A stretch of 64,000 bases of DNA from a bacterium (GCA_027485645.1 JAIXQR010000002.1:124001-188000); one strand, 5' to 3'. Counted from the first letter of the stretch, positions 45,190 to 54,838 are shown. The notes: generated from the sequence alone by a model not told the origin. Made by a program: numbers and translations.

Positions 45190-47781
45190 TTACTTGCCAG
45201 CCCGGAAAATGGCGTTGAACAGCAACTTAAACGATCCGTGGCTTTGACCGCGGAAGTTGACTTCTGGGCCAAACAGCACAACCTTGCCTTTGCCCAAGCT
45301 GACATCCACAATTGCGGTCGTGCCTTTCAACCTCTCCTGGCCCCAAGCCCAGCCAGACCGCAACGGCTTGTCGGTCACGAATGTCGCCACCGGAGAAACC
45401 GGCGCATCGGCTGGAAGCAAGAACGCCGGACTGTCATCAAAGATCACGTCCAGGTCCTTGTCGCTATAGCCGACGGTCAGCGGCCCTGGATTCAATCGCA
45501 AGCTGAGTACGGAACCGGGAATGTAGAACTTGGTGTCCGGAAGTGGCTTTCCATCTTCTTGAAGGGCGCTCATGACCGGTAGCCCGAGATGCTTCGCTAA
45601 GTTCCCGGCGCTACTTCCGATGCCAATAACGTGGCCGCCAGCCTCGACAAAGGCCTTCAGTCGCGGCATTGTTTTGCTCACTGAGATGTTTGCCCACCGT
45701 CGCTTATGTTCTGCGGAAACGGTTGGGTCGTCTTCGAGCGGATTGGTTGCCGCCCGCGTGGAATCCTGCCCAGGAACCGCTCCAGAAGGGAAGAGGATCA
45801 CGTCGTACTTCGCCGCAAGGTCGGCCGTATCGAGGTCATTGCCATAAACGACCTCATAGTTAAAGCCGAACTCATCAAACAGCCACCGCGTCCATCCGCT
45901 CGGCATGCTGCCGCCATAACGATCCCAAAGTGCGATTCGGACCGGCTTCACCGGGCTCGTCGCGCTGCGATCCATGATCTGGGTGGTTCGGCCATAGCTT
46001 CTGCTCTTGAGAATGTTTGATAGCTTCTCCGCAGTGCCGGAAACCGCGAACGCCCCCGCCGCCGATCGCTCAACCTTTAGCCCTTCTTTGAGAGCCAAGT
46101 TGGCAATCGCGAACGATTCGTTTTCACCGGCAGGTAGGACCACGGAGTCGGTCATTTGTCCCGAGCGGTCCACGAGATTCTTCGCCGAGGTGATCGGCAT
46201 CGCGCTATACGCCCTCTCTTCGAGAACCCGATCAAACTTCACACCCATTTGGTAAGCCAACGTATAGCCCGCATTATCGTACGGAGCGATCGGTGGGCCA
46301 CCGGGATAGCGGAAGTCATTTGGATAATCTTGCGGCTCAAACATATCCAAAACGTGCGGTCGATACGGCTGCGCCGTCTGCACTACCAGCGATCCGGCGG
46401 GGTACCCAAACTGCTCGCCGCGTAGTTGCTCAACCCTCACGCCCGTCCGTAAAAGCGCTTCCGCAAACCGACAAGCCGCCCCCCAGTTCTCTTGGTTTCT
46501 AGGAATGACGTAGGAGCGAGCATCACGAAGTTCTGGCTTGGAAAGCGCCTCCGCCTTCAGCTCCCGAATCCGGCTCGGGTACCGGGTCCAGTAATCCTTT
46601 AACCCGCGCTCAATCGAGTTCTTTCCCGCGCGATAAACGCTAAACAGCAACTTTTCTCGGTACCGAGACGCGTAGTCAAGAATCGCGTAGTTCGCCTGAA
46701 TTTCGTATTGCAGCGAGTCTTTCAGATGCCACTGTCGCACATCGACCGGCTTAGGTAGGTCGATGCTCGGAATCTGGCGCTCGGTCAAAAACGGTACCGG
46801 CGTTGGGTTTGGACTGCCCCAAGTCTCGGTGAGAATTCCAACCTGGTTGTGGAAGTAGGTCGTTGTCCGCAATCCGCCATTCCACCAGGCCGAGAACGAC
46901 GCCCCTTCGCGCATCACCGTTCCTCCGAGCCCTTCCGAAATCAGCCGTTGGTGCATATTCAGCCCAACCACGTCCGTCGCGGTCTGAATGATCGGATCAA
47001 CGTGGTAGTTGAACGGATTCCGGAACGGCGGAATAAACATGATCGTGCCGCTTGGGGCACTTTGGTGGTGGTTATAAACGACCTGCGGATGCCAAGTCTC
47101 GTACAAAACGCGGTTCATATTCCGCGTCTCGGCCATGTTCATGGCGTAAAAGTCGCGGTTGTTGTCATGTCCGCCGTACTTCTGGTAGAGCTCGGGAATA
47201 TTCGCCAGGGAGCGCTGTCGCGGCACCGGCTGTCGCATGTACCAGTCGCTCACGAGGTCCATTCCGTCCGGATTCGCGTGGACTAACAGGATGATGGTGT
47301 CCTTCAGAATCCGATTGTTCTCCGCATCGGTCCGACTGACGAGCTGATAGGCCGTCTCGATCAGCTGCTGCGCGCCGAGAACTTCGTTAGCGTGCAAACC
47401 GCCATCAATCCAGACCACTGACTTCGCTTTCTTCGCCGCTTCCCGCGCCATATCGTCGGTCGCGAAGTCCGCATAGCTGAATTTCTGGCTGACTTTGCGA
47501 TGTCGCTCAAGGTACTTGAGGTTCAGTGGATCGCTGATAATCGTCATCCACTGCTCCCGACCGAACTCGGTTTTGCCCATGCTCACAACCCGCGCACGGG
47601 GGCTAGCTTTCGCTAGGGCCTGCCAATACCGGGTGAGGTCCTTGTAGTTGGCAAGCCAATAGTCTTCGCATATGTCGTGCCCAAAGAACTCCTTTGGGCT
47701 CGGAACCTGGGCCACCGCTGACCCGGTGAGAAAGAGAACGGCAGGGACCAAGGGCACGCGCCAACGAATCATCCCCGCCAT
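45190..47781 (-). CDS. Secreted M14 zinc carboxypeptidase
   Basis: The product is about 863 aa with a signal sequence (MAGMIRWRVPLVPAVLFLTG, cleavage near AVAQ). The M14 catalytic domain occupies about residues 30-340: zinc ligands His and Glu of WIDGGLHANEVLG and a later His in the VYNHHQSAPSG region, with GILTETWGSPNP probably holding the general base. The remaining 500 residues include beta-rich and glutamine-amidotransferase-like segments (VILFPSGAVPGQDS, GGHVIGIGSSAGNL). I start at the ATG at 47781, just after the VOC gene's stop; an ATG at 47772 is possible. Confidence 0.88.
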   Translation of the reverse strand: MAGMIRWRVPLVPAVLFLTGSAVAQVPSPKEFFGHDICEDYWLANYKDLTRYWQALAKASPRARVVSMGKTEFGREQWMTIISDPLNLKYLERHRKVSQKFSYADFATDDMAREAAKKAKSVVWIDGGLHANEVLGAQQLIETAYQLVSRTDAENNRILKDTIILLVHANPDGMDLVSDWYMRQPVPRQRSLANIPELYQKYGGHDNNRDFYAMNMAETRNMNRVLYETWHPQVVYNHHQSAPSGTIMFIPPFRNPFNYHVDPIIQTATDVVGLNMHQRLISEGLGGTVMREGASFSAWWNGGLRTTTYFHNQVGILTETWGSPNPTPVPFLTERQIPSIDLPKPVDVRQWHLKDSLQYEIQANYAILDYASRYREKLLFSVYRAGKNSIERGLKDYWTRYPSRIRELKAEALSKPELRDARSYVIPRNQENWGAACRFAEALLRTGVRVEQLRGEQFGYPAGSLVVQTAQPYRPHVLDMFEPQDYPNDFRYPGGPPIAPYDNAGYTLAYQMGVKFDRVLEERAYSAMPITSAKNLVDRSGQMTDSVVLPAGENESFAIANLALKEGLKVERSAAGAFAVSGTAEKLSNILKSRSYGRTTQIMDRSATSPVKPVRIALWDRYGGSMPSGWTRWLFDEFGFNYEVVYGNDLDTADLAAKYDVILFPSGAVPGQDSTRAATNPLEDDPTVSAEHKRRWANISVSKTMPRLKAFVEAGGHVIGIGSSAGNLAKHLGLPVMSALQEDGKPLPDTKFYIPGSVLSLRLNPGPLTVGYSDKDLDVIFDDSPAFLLPADAPVSPVATFVTDKPLRSGWAWGQERLKGTTAIVDVSLGKGKVVLFGPEVNFRGQSHGSFKLLFNAIFRAGK

Positions 47782-47792
47782 TCTAACGAGTT

Positions 47793-48176
47793 TTAAGCTG
47801 CTTCGGCTTCGGAATTTGCCTCTTCGGCATACAAAGCGCAAACCGCTCCCGCAGGATCTTTGATCACCGCCATCGAACCACCGGCAGACTGAAAGATCAC
47901 TTCGCCGCCGTTAGCCGAAACCTTTTCCAATGCCTCTGGCAGATTCGAAACGGTGATGTACATCAGCCACTGAGCCGGGATTCCGGTGTTTACTCCACGG
48001 GCGTGGCAGATGCCGGAAACTCCGTCATTGGAAGGTGACTTCATCACGTAGTCCTCATAGCCGCCCATGTCTAGACCTTCATAGGTCCAGCCCACAACGG
48101 CAGAATAAAAGTCGCGCACTTCATCGGCATTTGGGACGGTTAAGTCGTGCCATGTAATCGAACCGTGGTTACTCAC
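47793..48176 (-). CDS. VOC-superfamily (glyoxalase-like) protein
   Basis: The 127-aa protein is a vicinal-oxygen-chelate fold: ITWHDLTVPNADEVRDFYSA with metal-binding His, then the second module VSNLPEALEKVSANGGEV and closing VIKDPAGAVCALY. I start at the GTG at 48176 because similarity begins there; the ATG at 48245 would add a hydrophobic segment with no family match. Members include dioxygenases, glyoxalases and resistance proteins; the metal and substrate are unknown. It is followed by the M14 gene after 11 bases. Confidence 0.8.
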   Translation of the reverse strand: MSNHGSITWHDLTVPNADEVRDFYSAVVGWTYEGLDMGGYEDYVMKSPSNDGVSGICHARGVNTGIPAQWLMYITVSNLPEALEKVSANGGEVIFQSAGGSMAVIKDPAGAVCALYAEEANSEAEAA

Positions 48177-48265
48177 CAGATAAGTGTATGGAATTTTGGT
48201 GAGAATCGCTAGTAAAAGCGACATAATGAGGATGCCTGCACGCATTTCTGCGTCGGGTGTTTTTT

Positions 48266-49531
48266 ATGTTACAAACCCCAAATACGGCAGGCTTTGATAG
48301 TCTGCACCTGAGCCCGCGAACTCTCGCAACGCTCAGCAAGCTCGGATACTCAACGCCTACGCCGATCCAGGCGGCAACCATTCCCTCTGCAGTAGACGGA
48401 AAGGACGTCATTGGTCTCGCCCAGACCGGAACGGGCAAAACACTGGCTTTCGCCCTCCCCATCGTAGAGCGAGTGCAAAAAGGGCAGTGTGCCCTCGTCA
48501 TGGCCCCAACTCGAGAGTTGGCCCTCCAAATCGAAGAAACCCTTCGCAAACTCAATCTTCGCACCGCCCTCCTCGTTGGTGGCGCCCCGATGGGCCGGCA
48601 GATCAGCCAGCTCAAAACAAACCCCACCGTCGTGGTTGCGACCCCTGGTCGACTTGAGGACCATCTCAAGCAGCGAAACCTGACCCTTAAGGCTGTCTCA
48701 ATCGTCGTGCTCGACGAAGCCGACCGCATGTTGGACCTCGGCTTCGCTCCGGCCATTCGCCGAATTCTTTCCCAAACGCCTTGGCCACGGCAGACGCTGT
48801 TGTTCTCCGCCACCATGCCAAAGGACATCGCATCGCTTGCCGATGAGTATCTGCAGGACCCAGTTCGGGTCGAAATCGCGCGACCAGGAACGGCCGCGGC
48901 GAACGTGACTCAGGAGCTCATCGTCATCCCAGGCGAAGCGAAAGAGTCGACCCTGCAGGACCTTCTGTACGAATCGAAAGGACCGGTTTTGGTCTTTGCT
49001 CGAACCCGACACGGCGCGCGAAAGCTCGCCAAGACGGTCCGAAACATGGGCCACTCGGCGGCAGAGCTGCACTCCGATCGAACCCTCAACCAGCGCCGAG
49101 AAGCGATGACCGGATTCAAGTCCGGCTCCTATCGAATCTTGGTTGCCACTGATATCGCCGCTCGCGGCATTGACGTGAAAGACATCGAACTCGTGATCAA
49201 CTACGACGTTCCCGACTGCGCGGAGGATTACGTGCACCGAATCGGTCGGACCGGCCGAGCCGGCGCCAGCGGACGAGCGATCACCCTCGCCACTCCAGCC
49301 CAGCACAAGGACATTCGCGACATCGAGCGGATCATGAAGACGAAGATGGAACTGTCGCCCAAATCGACAACCAACTTCCCAGCCGGTGCGCCACAGCCCC
49401 AGCCAAAGCCAGCCGCAAACCGCGGCGGTGGCGGACAGGGTGGAGGCCGACCCGGTGGCCGCTACGGCAACCCGAAAGCTCCCGGTCGCCCCTTCAGCGG
49501 CCCGCGACCGGCGCGACCTCGCGTCGCCTAG
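48266..49531 (+). CDS. DEAD-box RNA helicase (RhlE-like)
   Basis: The 421-aa protein unwinds short RNA duplexes with ATP. All motifs are present: the Q motif (GYSTPTPIQ), AQTGTGKT, APTRELA, DEADRMLDLGF, SATMP, and HRIGRTGRAG. The C-terminal 50 residues are rich in Gly, Arg and Pro (RGGGGQGGGRPGGRYGN), typical of RNA-binding tails in RhlE-type enzymes. The ATG at 48266 is used; an in-frame GTG three codons earlier is also possible. It diverges from the VOC gene with about 90 bases between starts. Confidence 0.94.
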   Translation: MLQTPNTAGFDSLHLSPRTLATLSKLGYSTPTPIQAATIPSAVDGKDVIGLAQTGTGKTLAFALPIVERVQKGQCALVMAPTRELALQIEETLRKLNLRTALLVGGAPMGRQISQLKTNPTVVVATPGRLEDHLKQRNLTLKAVSIVVLDEADRMLDLGFAPAIRRILSQTPWPRQTLLFSATMPKDIASLADEYLQDPVRVEIARPGTAAANVTQELIVIPGEAKESTLQDLLYESKGPVLVFARTRHGARKLAKTVRNMGHSAAELHSDRTLNQRREAMTGFKSGSYRILVATDIAARGIDVKDIELVINYDVPDCAEDYVHRIGRTGRAGASGRAITLATPAQHKDIRDIERIMKTKMELSPKSTTNFPAGAPQPQPKPAANRGGGGQGGGRPGGRYGNPKAPGRPFSGPRPARPRVA

Positions 49532-49539
49532 TTCACCTC

Positions 49540-49576
49540 AGCTATCGAGTTGGTCTAGCCGACCAACTCGATAGCT
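49540..49576. terminator. 15-bp hairpin between converging genes
   Basis: A perfect 15-bp stem (49540-49554 with 49562-49576) has a 7-base loop. It lies between the DEAD-box gene stop (49531) and the stop of the alcohol dehydrogenase gene on the other strand (49586), so it could end transcription from both sides. No U-tract is present. Confidence 0.6.
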
Positions 49577-49585
49577 ATCTGTTCG

Positions 49586-50698
49586 TCAGAACTCGATAAC
49601 GCTGCGGATGATGTCGCCCGTTTCCATCGCATGAAACGCATCTTCGACATCCTCTAACTTGATCCGCGCCGTCACCATTTTGTCCAAGTTGAGCTGCCCT
49701 TTCAGGTACAGATCAGCGAGAATAGGGAAGTCATGGCTCGGCAAAGTATCGCCGCAGTGGCAAACTCGCAGCGCGGCCTTGTTCCAATAAACTCCGGTCG
49801 CCATATCGCCAAGGTTTAGGTTCACCGCATCCGTTGCCGCCGGGAATCCAATCGTCGTCGCCGTTCCGCCGTAGGCCAGCATCTTCACTGCCTGTTCCGT
49901 GCAGAGCGGGATGCCAGTGGCTTCGAAGGCATAGTCAACTCCGCCATCCCAGCCGTCTTCCGTGAGTGCCCGCACCGCTGCGACAGGATCGCCAGACTTC
50001 GCATTGACCGCGTCCGTCGCGCCGAATTCTCGAGCCCAGCCCAGTTTGGTTGGATTCACGTCGACCGCGATGATCTGCTTCGCTCCCGCAATCTTTGCGC
50101 CCTGAATCACGCTCAGGCCAACGCCGCCGCAGCCGATCACCGCAACTCGAGAACCGCGCTCAACCGGAGTGGTGTTCAAAGCCGCGCCGACGCCGGTAAT
50201 GACGCCGCAAGCCAGCAAGCAAGCTCGGTCAAGCGGCATGGCTTCCGGCATTTTGATGGCGGCCTTGCTATGCACCACCGCATGGGTCGCAAACGTTCCG
50301 CATCGAAGAACCGGCGTGCAAACGGCACCGTCCGATGTTCGCTTGATGCGCGGACCCGGTCGAAGCGCCATGTAGCAACGGCGTGGATCGCCACGGCGAC
50401 ACGCTGGGCATTGTTCGCACGGAGCTCGGTAAGCCAAAACCACCGGATCGCCTGGCTTAAGATGCTTAACGTTCTCGCCAACCGATTCAACGATGCCCGC
50501 GCCTTCGTGCCCAAGCACGATCGGGAAGGCCATCCCGTTGCCGTTCAGCGCCTTAACCGTCAGGTCGGTGTGGCACACGCCGCTGTACTTGATCTCAACC
50601 CGAACCTCATCGGCCGCAGGTGGATCAATTGAAATTTCTCGAACGACCGCCGGAGAACCCGGCTCTTCCAGCAACGACGCCAGACCTTGAATAACCAT
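49586..50698 (-). CDS. Zinc-dependent alcohol dehydrogenase
   Basis: The 370-aa medium-chain dehydrogenase carries a catalytic-zinc Cys (SGVCHTDL) and His (GHEGAGIVE), structural-zinc cysteines CEQCPACRRGDPRRC, and a Rossmann VAVIGCGGVGLSVIQGAK. It resembles class III/alcohol dehydrogenases, with the C-terminal half matching mycothiol/S-hydroxymethyl-type enzymes by length. Substrate unspecified. The 12-base gap to the M42 gene upstream suggests cotranscription. Confidence 0.9.
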   Translation of the reverse strand: MVIQGLASLLEEPGSPAVVREISIDPPAADEVRVEIKYSGVCHTDLTVKALNGNGMAFPIVLGHEGAGIVESVGENVKHLKPGDPVVLAYRAPCEQCPACRRGDPRRCYMALRPGPRIKRTSDGAVCTPVLRCGTFATHAVVHSKAAIKMPEAMPLDRACLLACGVITGVGAALNTTPVERGSRVAVIGCGGVGLSVIQGAKIAGAKQIIAVDVNPTKLGWAREFGATDAVNAKSGDPVAAVRALTEDGWDGGVDYAFEATGIPLCTEQAVKMLAYGGTATTIGFPAATDAVNLNLGDMATGVYWNKAALRVCHCGDTLPSHDFPILADLYLKGQLNLDKMVTARIKLEDVEDAFHAMETGDIIRSVIEF

Positions 50699-50710
50699 TC
50701 CCCAAGGTTA

Positions 50711-51742
50711 TCACGCGATCAGCTTTCGAAGAAGCGCGATGGTGAACTCTGCGAGCTGCGGCACTGCCTTGATGTGCATGATTTCGAGCCCGTGCGAGTT
50801 CTCCATCGGCAATCCAAGCGTGATCGGTCTGGCGCAAAGGCCATGCGAAGCGGCGCAAGAAGCATCGCTCCCGCCGCGAGAGAATGCCTGATATTGTAAA
50901 GAGATGCCCGTAGACTTGCTGATTTCGTCCAGCAAATCCGCATCTGCGGCGGTCGTCTGGGAGTAGCTATCCGTCATCCAGACCGTCGGCGAAGCCGAAA
51001 TTTCAACGGGAGCGTCTGGCACGTTTGCCCCGAGTTCAAGCGCGATGCAGATATCGGCCGGATTTCTAGTGAGATGGTAAAGCGCGCCTTCTCCACCAAC
51101 CTCTTCCGATGTCGTCGCCAGGAAGGTGATCGGCGCAGAAACGTCTTTGAAAGCGTCCAGAACAATGAGCCAGGCTGCCAAGTCCGCGCGATCATCCAAG
51201 AACCTGCCCGCGACATGATTCGGCATCGAGATCAGATCACGTGAGGCAACCGCGACGACCACGCGCGTGCCTACTCGAACCCCAGCTTCTGCAAGGGCAC
51301 TTGCCGGTACTCCGGTAAAGACTTCCGCGTCGTCCCACTTTAGGGCACCGTTCCGCGCCCGCACCGTGTTGCTGCGCGGATCCTCGGTGTGAATGCTGCC
51401 AAAGCCAAGAATCCCGGGCAAAGTCGCGTTCGATCCGAGCACGTCAACCGCGCACTCGCCCAACTTCCAAGGATGCAAGCCCCCAAGCGCGCGGACCTTC
51501 AGTTTGCCGTTCGGCAATACGGCCGTGACCATCAGCGCGATTTCGTCAAGGTGCGCGGTGACAACGATTTGGTTAGGTTCACCGAAAGAAACCTTCAGGT
51601 TTCCCTTGCCATCAACGGAACTCTGGAGCCCCATTTCCGAAACGTAACCTGCCACCACGTCTCGAATCGCTCCCTCCTGCCCCGGAGGTCCGGGGGCTCG
51701 GACCAGACTTTGTAAGACCTCAAGCGACGCAAACCGACTCAT
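50711..51742 (-). CDS. M42-family aminopeptidase
   Basis: The 343-aa cytosolic metallopeptidase has the di-metal set: HLDEIALMVT (His), LDDRADLAAWL (bridging Asp), the catalytic Glu pair of TTSEEVGGEGA and the final His in SHGLEIMHIK; the residue usually Asp in strand IAxD is Glu (ALELGAN). The ATG at 51742 overlaps the lnt stop in TGATG. Such enzymes trim peptides from the N-terminus as large tetrahedral complexes. Confidence 0.88.
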   Translation of the reverse strand: MSRFASLEVLQSLVRAPGPPGQEGAIRDVVAGYVSEMGLQSSVDGKGNLKVSFGEPNQIVVTAHLDEIALMVTAVLPNGKLKVRALGGLHPWKLGECAVDVLGSNATLPGILGFGSIHTEDPRSNTVRARNGALKWDDAEVFTGVPASALAEAGVRVGTRVVVAVASRDLISMPNHVAGRFLDDRADLAAWLIVLDAFKDVSAPITFLATTSEEVGGEGALYHLTRNPADICIALELGANVPDAPVEISASPTVWMTDSYSQTTAADADLLDEISKSTGISLQYQAFSRGGSDASCAASHGLCARPITLGLPMENSHGLEIMHIKAVPQLAEFTIALLRKLIA

Positions 51743-53229
51743 CAAACCACCTTATTCTTTCCACGGTTCTTTTTGCCGTGAGTTGGGTTAGAGAAGCGGA
51801 AAAGCACTCCCGCCCAAAAGAATCCGAGGGAGATCACCGGGAAGGCCAGCGTGCCAATGAAGCTCGATGGCTGCTTCGGAACCGGGAGCTCGACCGACAT
51901 CGCCGCTGGCGGCCCGATCGGAGCTTCGTCAATCACAACGCCTCGTCCGGTCACCGCGAAGGTCGCGCCAAGACCGCCGACTCGAGCGATTGGATTGCCG
52001 GTCTCCACTGCGCGCCAAACCGAGGCGGTCCGCAACTGCTCAATCGCCGGCGTGCCCATGAACCAGTCGTCAATGCTCATGACCGCGATCATGGTTGTCC
52101 CCGAGTTGCTGTGTCGCCAAGCGATATCCGGAAACAGCGCCTCGAAGCAAAGAATCGGGCCAACCTTTCCAAACGGCAACGTGAACTGCTTCAAGCCATC
52201 TTTGCTCTCTTCCAAATCTCCCGACGGCAAGTTGAATCCAGCCGGCAGGTATTGGCGAAACGGCACGAACTCACCGAAAATGACGAGGCGCGTCTTATCC
52301 GCGTACTTCCACGATTGGTTGTTGAACAAGAAAGCGCTCTGGAAAGTCGGCTTCTTGCTGCGCTGACCACCGAAGAGTACGGGCGTACTCTTTGGCAAGA
52401 AGAACGGAACCGAAGGCGGCATCGTCGGTGCCGTTGTAATCCCTTCTGGCATCACAATCAGGTCTGGCTTACTGTCTAGCGCAATCGGAAGTAACTCGCC
52501 AAAGCGCGAGAGCAACCGCGTGAATTCCGTCTGAGGATCGCCGAAGGCAAGATCCTCGCCGGGCTGCAGCAACCCAACCCGAACCGGCTTCGTCTCCGTT
52601 TGCATTGCGGCACGGCCGAAGTTCAGCGCCAAGTAGGCGGTAATCCAAACCGCCATCGCGACCCAGGTCCGTCCCTTCGGTTTTCCAAAGATCTCGGCAC
52701 CGAGGACGTTCACCGCAACAAGCGCGGCGCTCACCAAGAAAATCGTGCCGAAATAAGCCCCTTGAATGAACTCGGGATATCGTCCCAGCGGCGCCGCCAG
52801 CAGGCTCCAGGGGAAGGCGAGGATTGGAATGTAGGATCGAAACGTCTCCATTCCCGCCCAAACGAGGGGAATCATCCAGCCTTTGTCAGCTCGGTAGCAC
52901 TTCGCAATCGCCATTCCGACTAGGCCGTAATAAATCGCAAAGAGGATCGTCACGATCACCCACGGAATCGCTCCGTAAACCGGGCTGCCGGTCCACTTCA
53001 GAATAAAGCCAAAGACCCAAAAGAGCTGGCTAGCACCGTACCAAATTCCCATGCCATAACCGCTTTTCCAAGCCTGCTTGTGGTCCATCTCCCGGAGAGA
53101 TATCAGCCAAGGCACCAACGCTACCAACAGAACTAAGGCAAATCCGAATGGCGGGAAGGCCAGCATCAGCAAGATGCCAGTACCGAGCCCGGGTCCGATC
53201 TTTTTGAGAAGCTCCTTTCCTTTCTTCAC
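51742..53229 (-). CDS. lnt: Apolipoprotein N-acyltransferase
   Basis: The 495-aa inner-membrane enzyme adds the third acyl chain to lipoproteins. Six membrane helices cover about residues 15-215 and are followed by a nitrilase domain with the catalytic Glu (VMPEGITTAP), Lys (YADKTRLVIFGEFVPF) and Cys (ILCFEALFPD). A final helix closes the protein. Lnt is characteristic of two-membraned bacteria, and fits the several lipoproteins in this window. The GTG start overlaps the phosphatase stop in GTGA. Confidence 0.93.
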   Translation of the reverse strand: MKKGKELLKKIGPGLGTGILLMLAFPPFGFALVLLVALVPWLISLREMDHKQAWKSGYGMGIWYGASQLFWVFGFILKWTGSPVYGAIPWVIVTILFAIYYGLVGMAIAKCYRADKGWMIPLVWAGMETFRSYIPILAFPWSLLAAPLGRYPEFIQGAYFGTIFLVSAALVAVNVLGAEIFGKPKGRTWVAMAVWITAYLALNFGRAAMQTETKPVRVGLLQPGEDLAFGDPQTEFTRLLSRFGELLPIALDSKPDLIVMPEGITTAPTMPPSVPFFLPKSTPVLFGGQRSKKPTFQSAFLFNNQSWKYADKTRLVIFGEFVPFRQYLPAGFNLPSGDLEESKDGLKQFTLPFGKVGPILCFEALFPDIAWRHSNSGTTMIAVMSIDDWFMGTPAIEQLRTASVWRAVETGNPIARVGGLGATFAVTGRGVVIDEAPIGPPAAMSVELPVPKQPSSFIGTLAFPVISLGFFWAGVLFRFSNPTHGKKNRGKNKVV

Positions 53230-53840
53230 CGTTCAAACTCCTCGCCTAAATGCTGCAAATCGTTGAGCCGTCTAATCATATAGCCGTAATCGTTTCTTCG
53301 CTCAAGTTCCGTGACGCCGGTGTTGCCAAATCGGAACGAACGGCAAGTCTTGACCGTGGCAAAGATCATCCGCGCAATGATAACTCCCGCCGTGCCGCCA
53401 TGCGTGACGATGAGCACATTGCCGGACATATTTTCGATCTCGTCGAGCACCGGTCCAACCCGATTCCAAACGTCCTCAAACGACTCACCGCCTGGTGGCC
53501 GGATCTCCGAACTGTCCAACCCGGAGTTTTCGCCTAAATCCCGAAGCGCGGCGTGGAGATCGGTAAAGTGCCTCCCCTCCCATTCGCCAAAGCTGCGTTC
53601 CCGCAAGTCCCGTCGAATTTCCACCTTGGTCCGCACTGCGGCTTCATAAGTGGCAATCGTTTCGCGACACCGCTTGAGGTCAGAGCACAGGATCCGATCA
53701 ATCGGAATCTTCAAAAGGTGGTCAGACAACAACTGCCCCTGACGTCGGCCATCGCCGTTGAGGCTGATATCCGTGTGGCCCTGGGCGTAGCCGTGCCGAT
53801 TCCAATCCGTTTCGCCATGGCGGACAATAAGGACCTTCAT
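53226..53840 (-). CDS. Histidine phosphatase family protein
   Basis: The 204-aa protein has the branch-1 signature VLIVRHGETDWNRHGYAQG with the phosphorylated His, RDLRERSFGEWEG, and the second His of VTHGGTAG. It is a phosphoglycerate-mutase-like phosphatase; the sequence fits CobC/GpmB-type enzymes rather than glycolytic Pgm. It is coupled to lnt by a 4-base overlap, but a functional link is not apparent. Confidence 0.88.
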   Translation of the reverse strand: MKVLIVRHGETDWNRHGYAQGHTDISLNGDGRRQGQLLSDHLLKIPIDRILCSDLKRCRETIATYEAAVRTKVEIRRDLRERSFGEWEGRHFTDLHAALRDLGENSGLDSSEIRPPGGESFEDVWNRVGPVLDEIENMSGNVLIVTHGGTAGVIIARMIFATVKTCRSFRFGNTGVTELERRNDYGYMIRRLNDLQHLGEEFER

Positions 53841-53887
53841 TCGACAACGCCTCTCATGCCGCCAAGACTCTCATTAGACCGAGGAGT

Positions 53888-54814
53888 CTACACTTGCCAC
53901 GGTCTCGCCTCCGGCAACTCGCGGCCCAAGCGATCAACTTTGATCGACCCGACTTTCAGAATGGGGATCGGGGTGGGCGGAACGGCGGTGGCTCGTAGCT
54001 TCAAAGATTGCTGCTCAAAGTCGATATCCTCGATGAATCCGATCCCAATCTCCTCCCCGTGCGATCGAGCTAGGCCGCAGAGCAAGTGTTGGTAGGCCGT
54101 ACTGGGAACGACGTGCAATTTCGGCACGTGGAAAGAATCCAAAACGGCGGAGATATCTTCTTCCGTCGGCGAGTCCGTCACGATGGCAAAGGCGCTTGAA
54201 GCGGAAACCTCAAGGTGCAAGCACCACGCCAGCCCAAGCTTGCGCCGCTCCTCAAACCCGATTAACTTCCCGGAGCCCAATCGAAGACCTTCCATCGCGA
54301 CCGAACTGAAGGTCAGCTCGTGGTCGAACGAATCGTCCCATAGTCGCATCCAGTGCGCTTTACGCTGAGCTTCAAGAACCTGCGGGGTTAGGGAAGCGGC
54401 CAGTTCAACTGGCTCGGGTTCCGCGGGAATACCCCAGCCGCCGAGAGGAACCTCGCAGCGTTCACTCACGATCAGCTCGTCGGGGTTCAACAAGCGCAAC
54501 AGCAACCGCATCGTGTGCGCCAGAACGGGGCTAGATCGAAAGCTGGGCAGCAGCACCATGCCTTCCCGAAAGTGCTGCTGCGCCTCAGCCAGCGCCGCAA
54601 CGAGCACGTGCGGAGAGCGTGAAGGGTCGAGCGAACCGTAAAACCGCGTCCAAACCGGAACCTCGCCTCGATACAAGGCCACCTGTCCCGGTGGGCCAAG
54701 ATTCGGTTCATTTGGGCTGAGACACAGCAGATCGGCTCCACCTAAATTCTCCCGCAGCCAGTGTCGCCAACTGTCTGCGGGTGACCCGATCAAAGCCGTG
54801 ATTCCCACGATCAA
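53888..54814 (-). CDS. Clp1/Grc3-like protein lacking a P-loop
   Basis: The 308-aa protein is unlike its neighbours but resembles Clp1/Grc3 polynucleotide 5'-kinases along its length: LGPPGQVALYRGE (39-51) at the place of the D-x-D/GQ-x-x-PPG segment, RFYGSLDPSRSP (57-68) at the FxGdxSP site, the arginine-rich lid around residues 150-190, and a C-terminal beta domain (243-300; LLCGLARSHGEEIGIGF, ILKVGSIKVDRLGRE). The Walker A lysine is missing: the expected GxxxxGKS is IGSPADSWRHWL (9-20). It may be a pseudo-kinase that binds RNA or partners. This is inference from pattern only. Confidence 0.5.
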   Translation of the reverse strand: MIVGITALIGSPADSWRHWLRENLGGADLLCLSPNEPNLGPPGQVALYRGEVPVWTRFYGSLDPSRSPHVLVAALAEAQQHFREGMVLLPSFRSSPVLAHTMRLLLRLLNPDELIVSERCEVPLGGWGIPAEPEPVELAASLTPQVLEAQRKAHWMRLWDDSFDHELTFSSVAMEGLRLGSGKLIGFEERRKLGLAWCLHLEVSASSAFAIVTDSPTEEDISAVLDSFHVPKLHVVPSTAYQHLLCGLARSHGEEIGIGFIEDIDFEQQSLKLRATAVPPTPIPILKVGSIKVDRLGRELPEARPWQV

Positions 54815-54838
54815 TGAGACGCTACGACAAGGCCGAAC

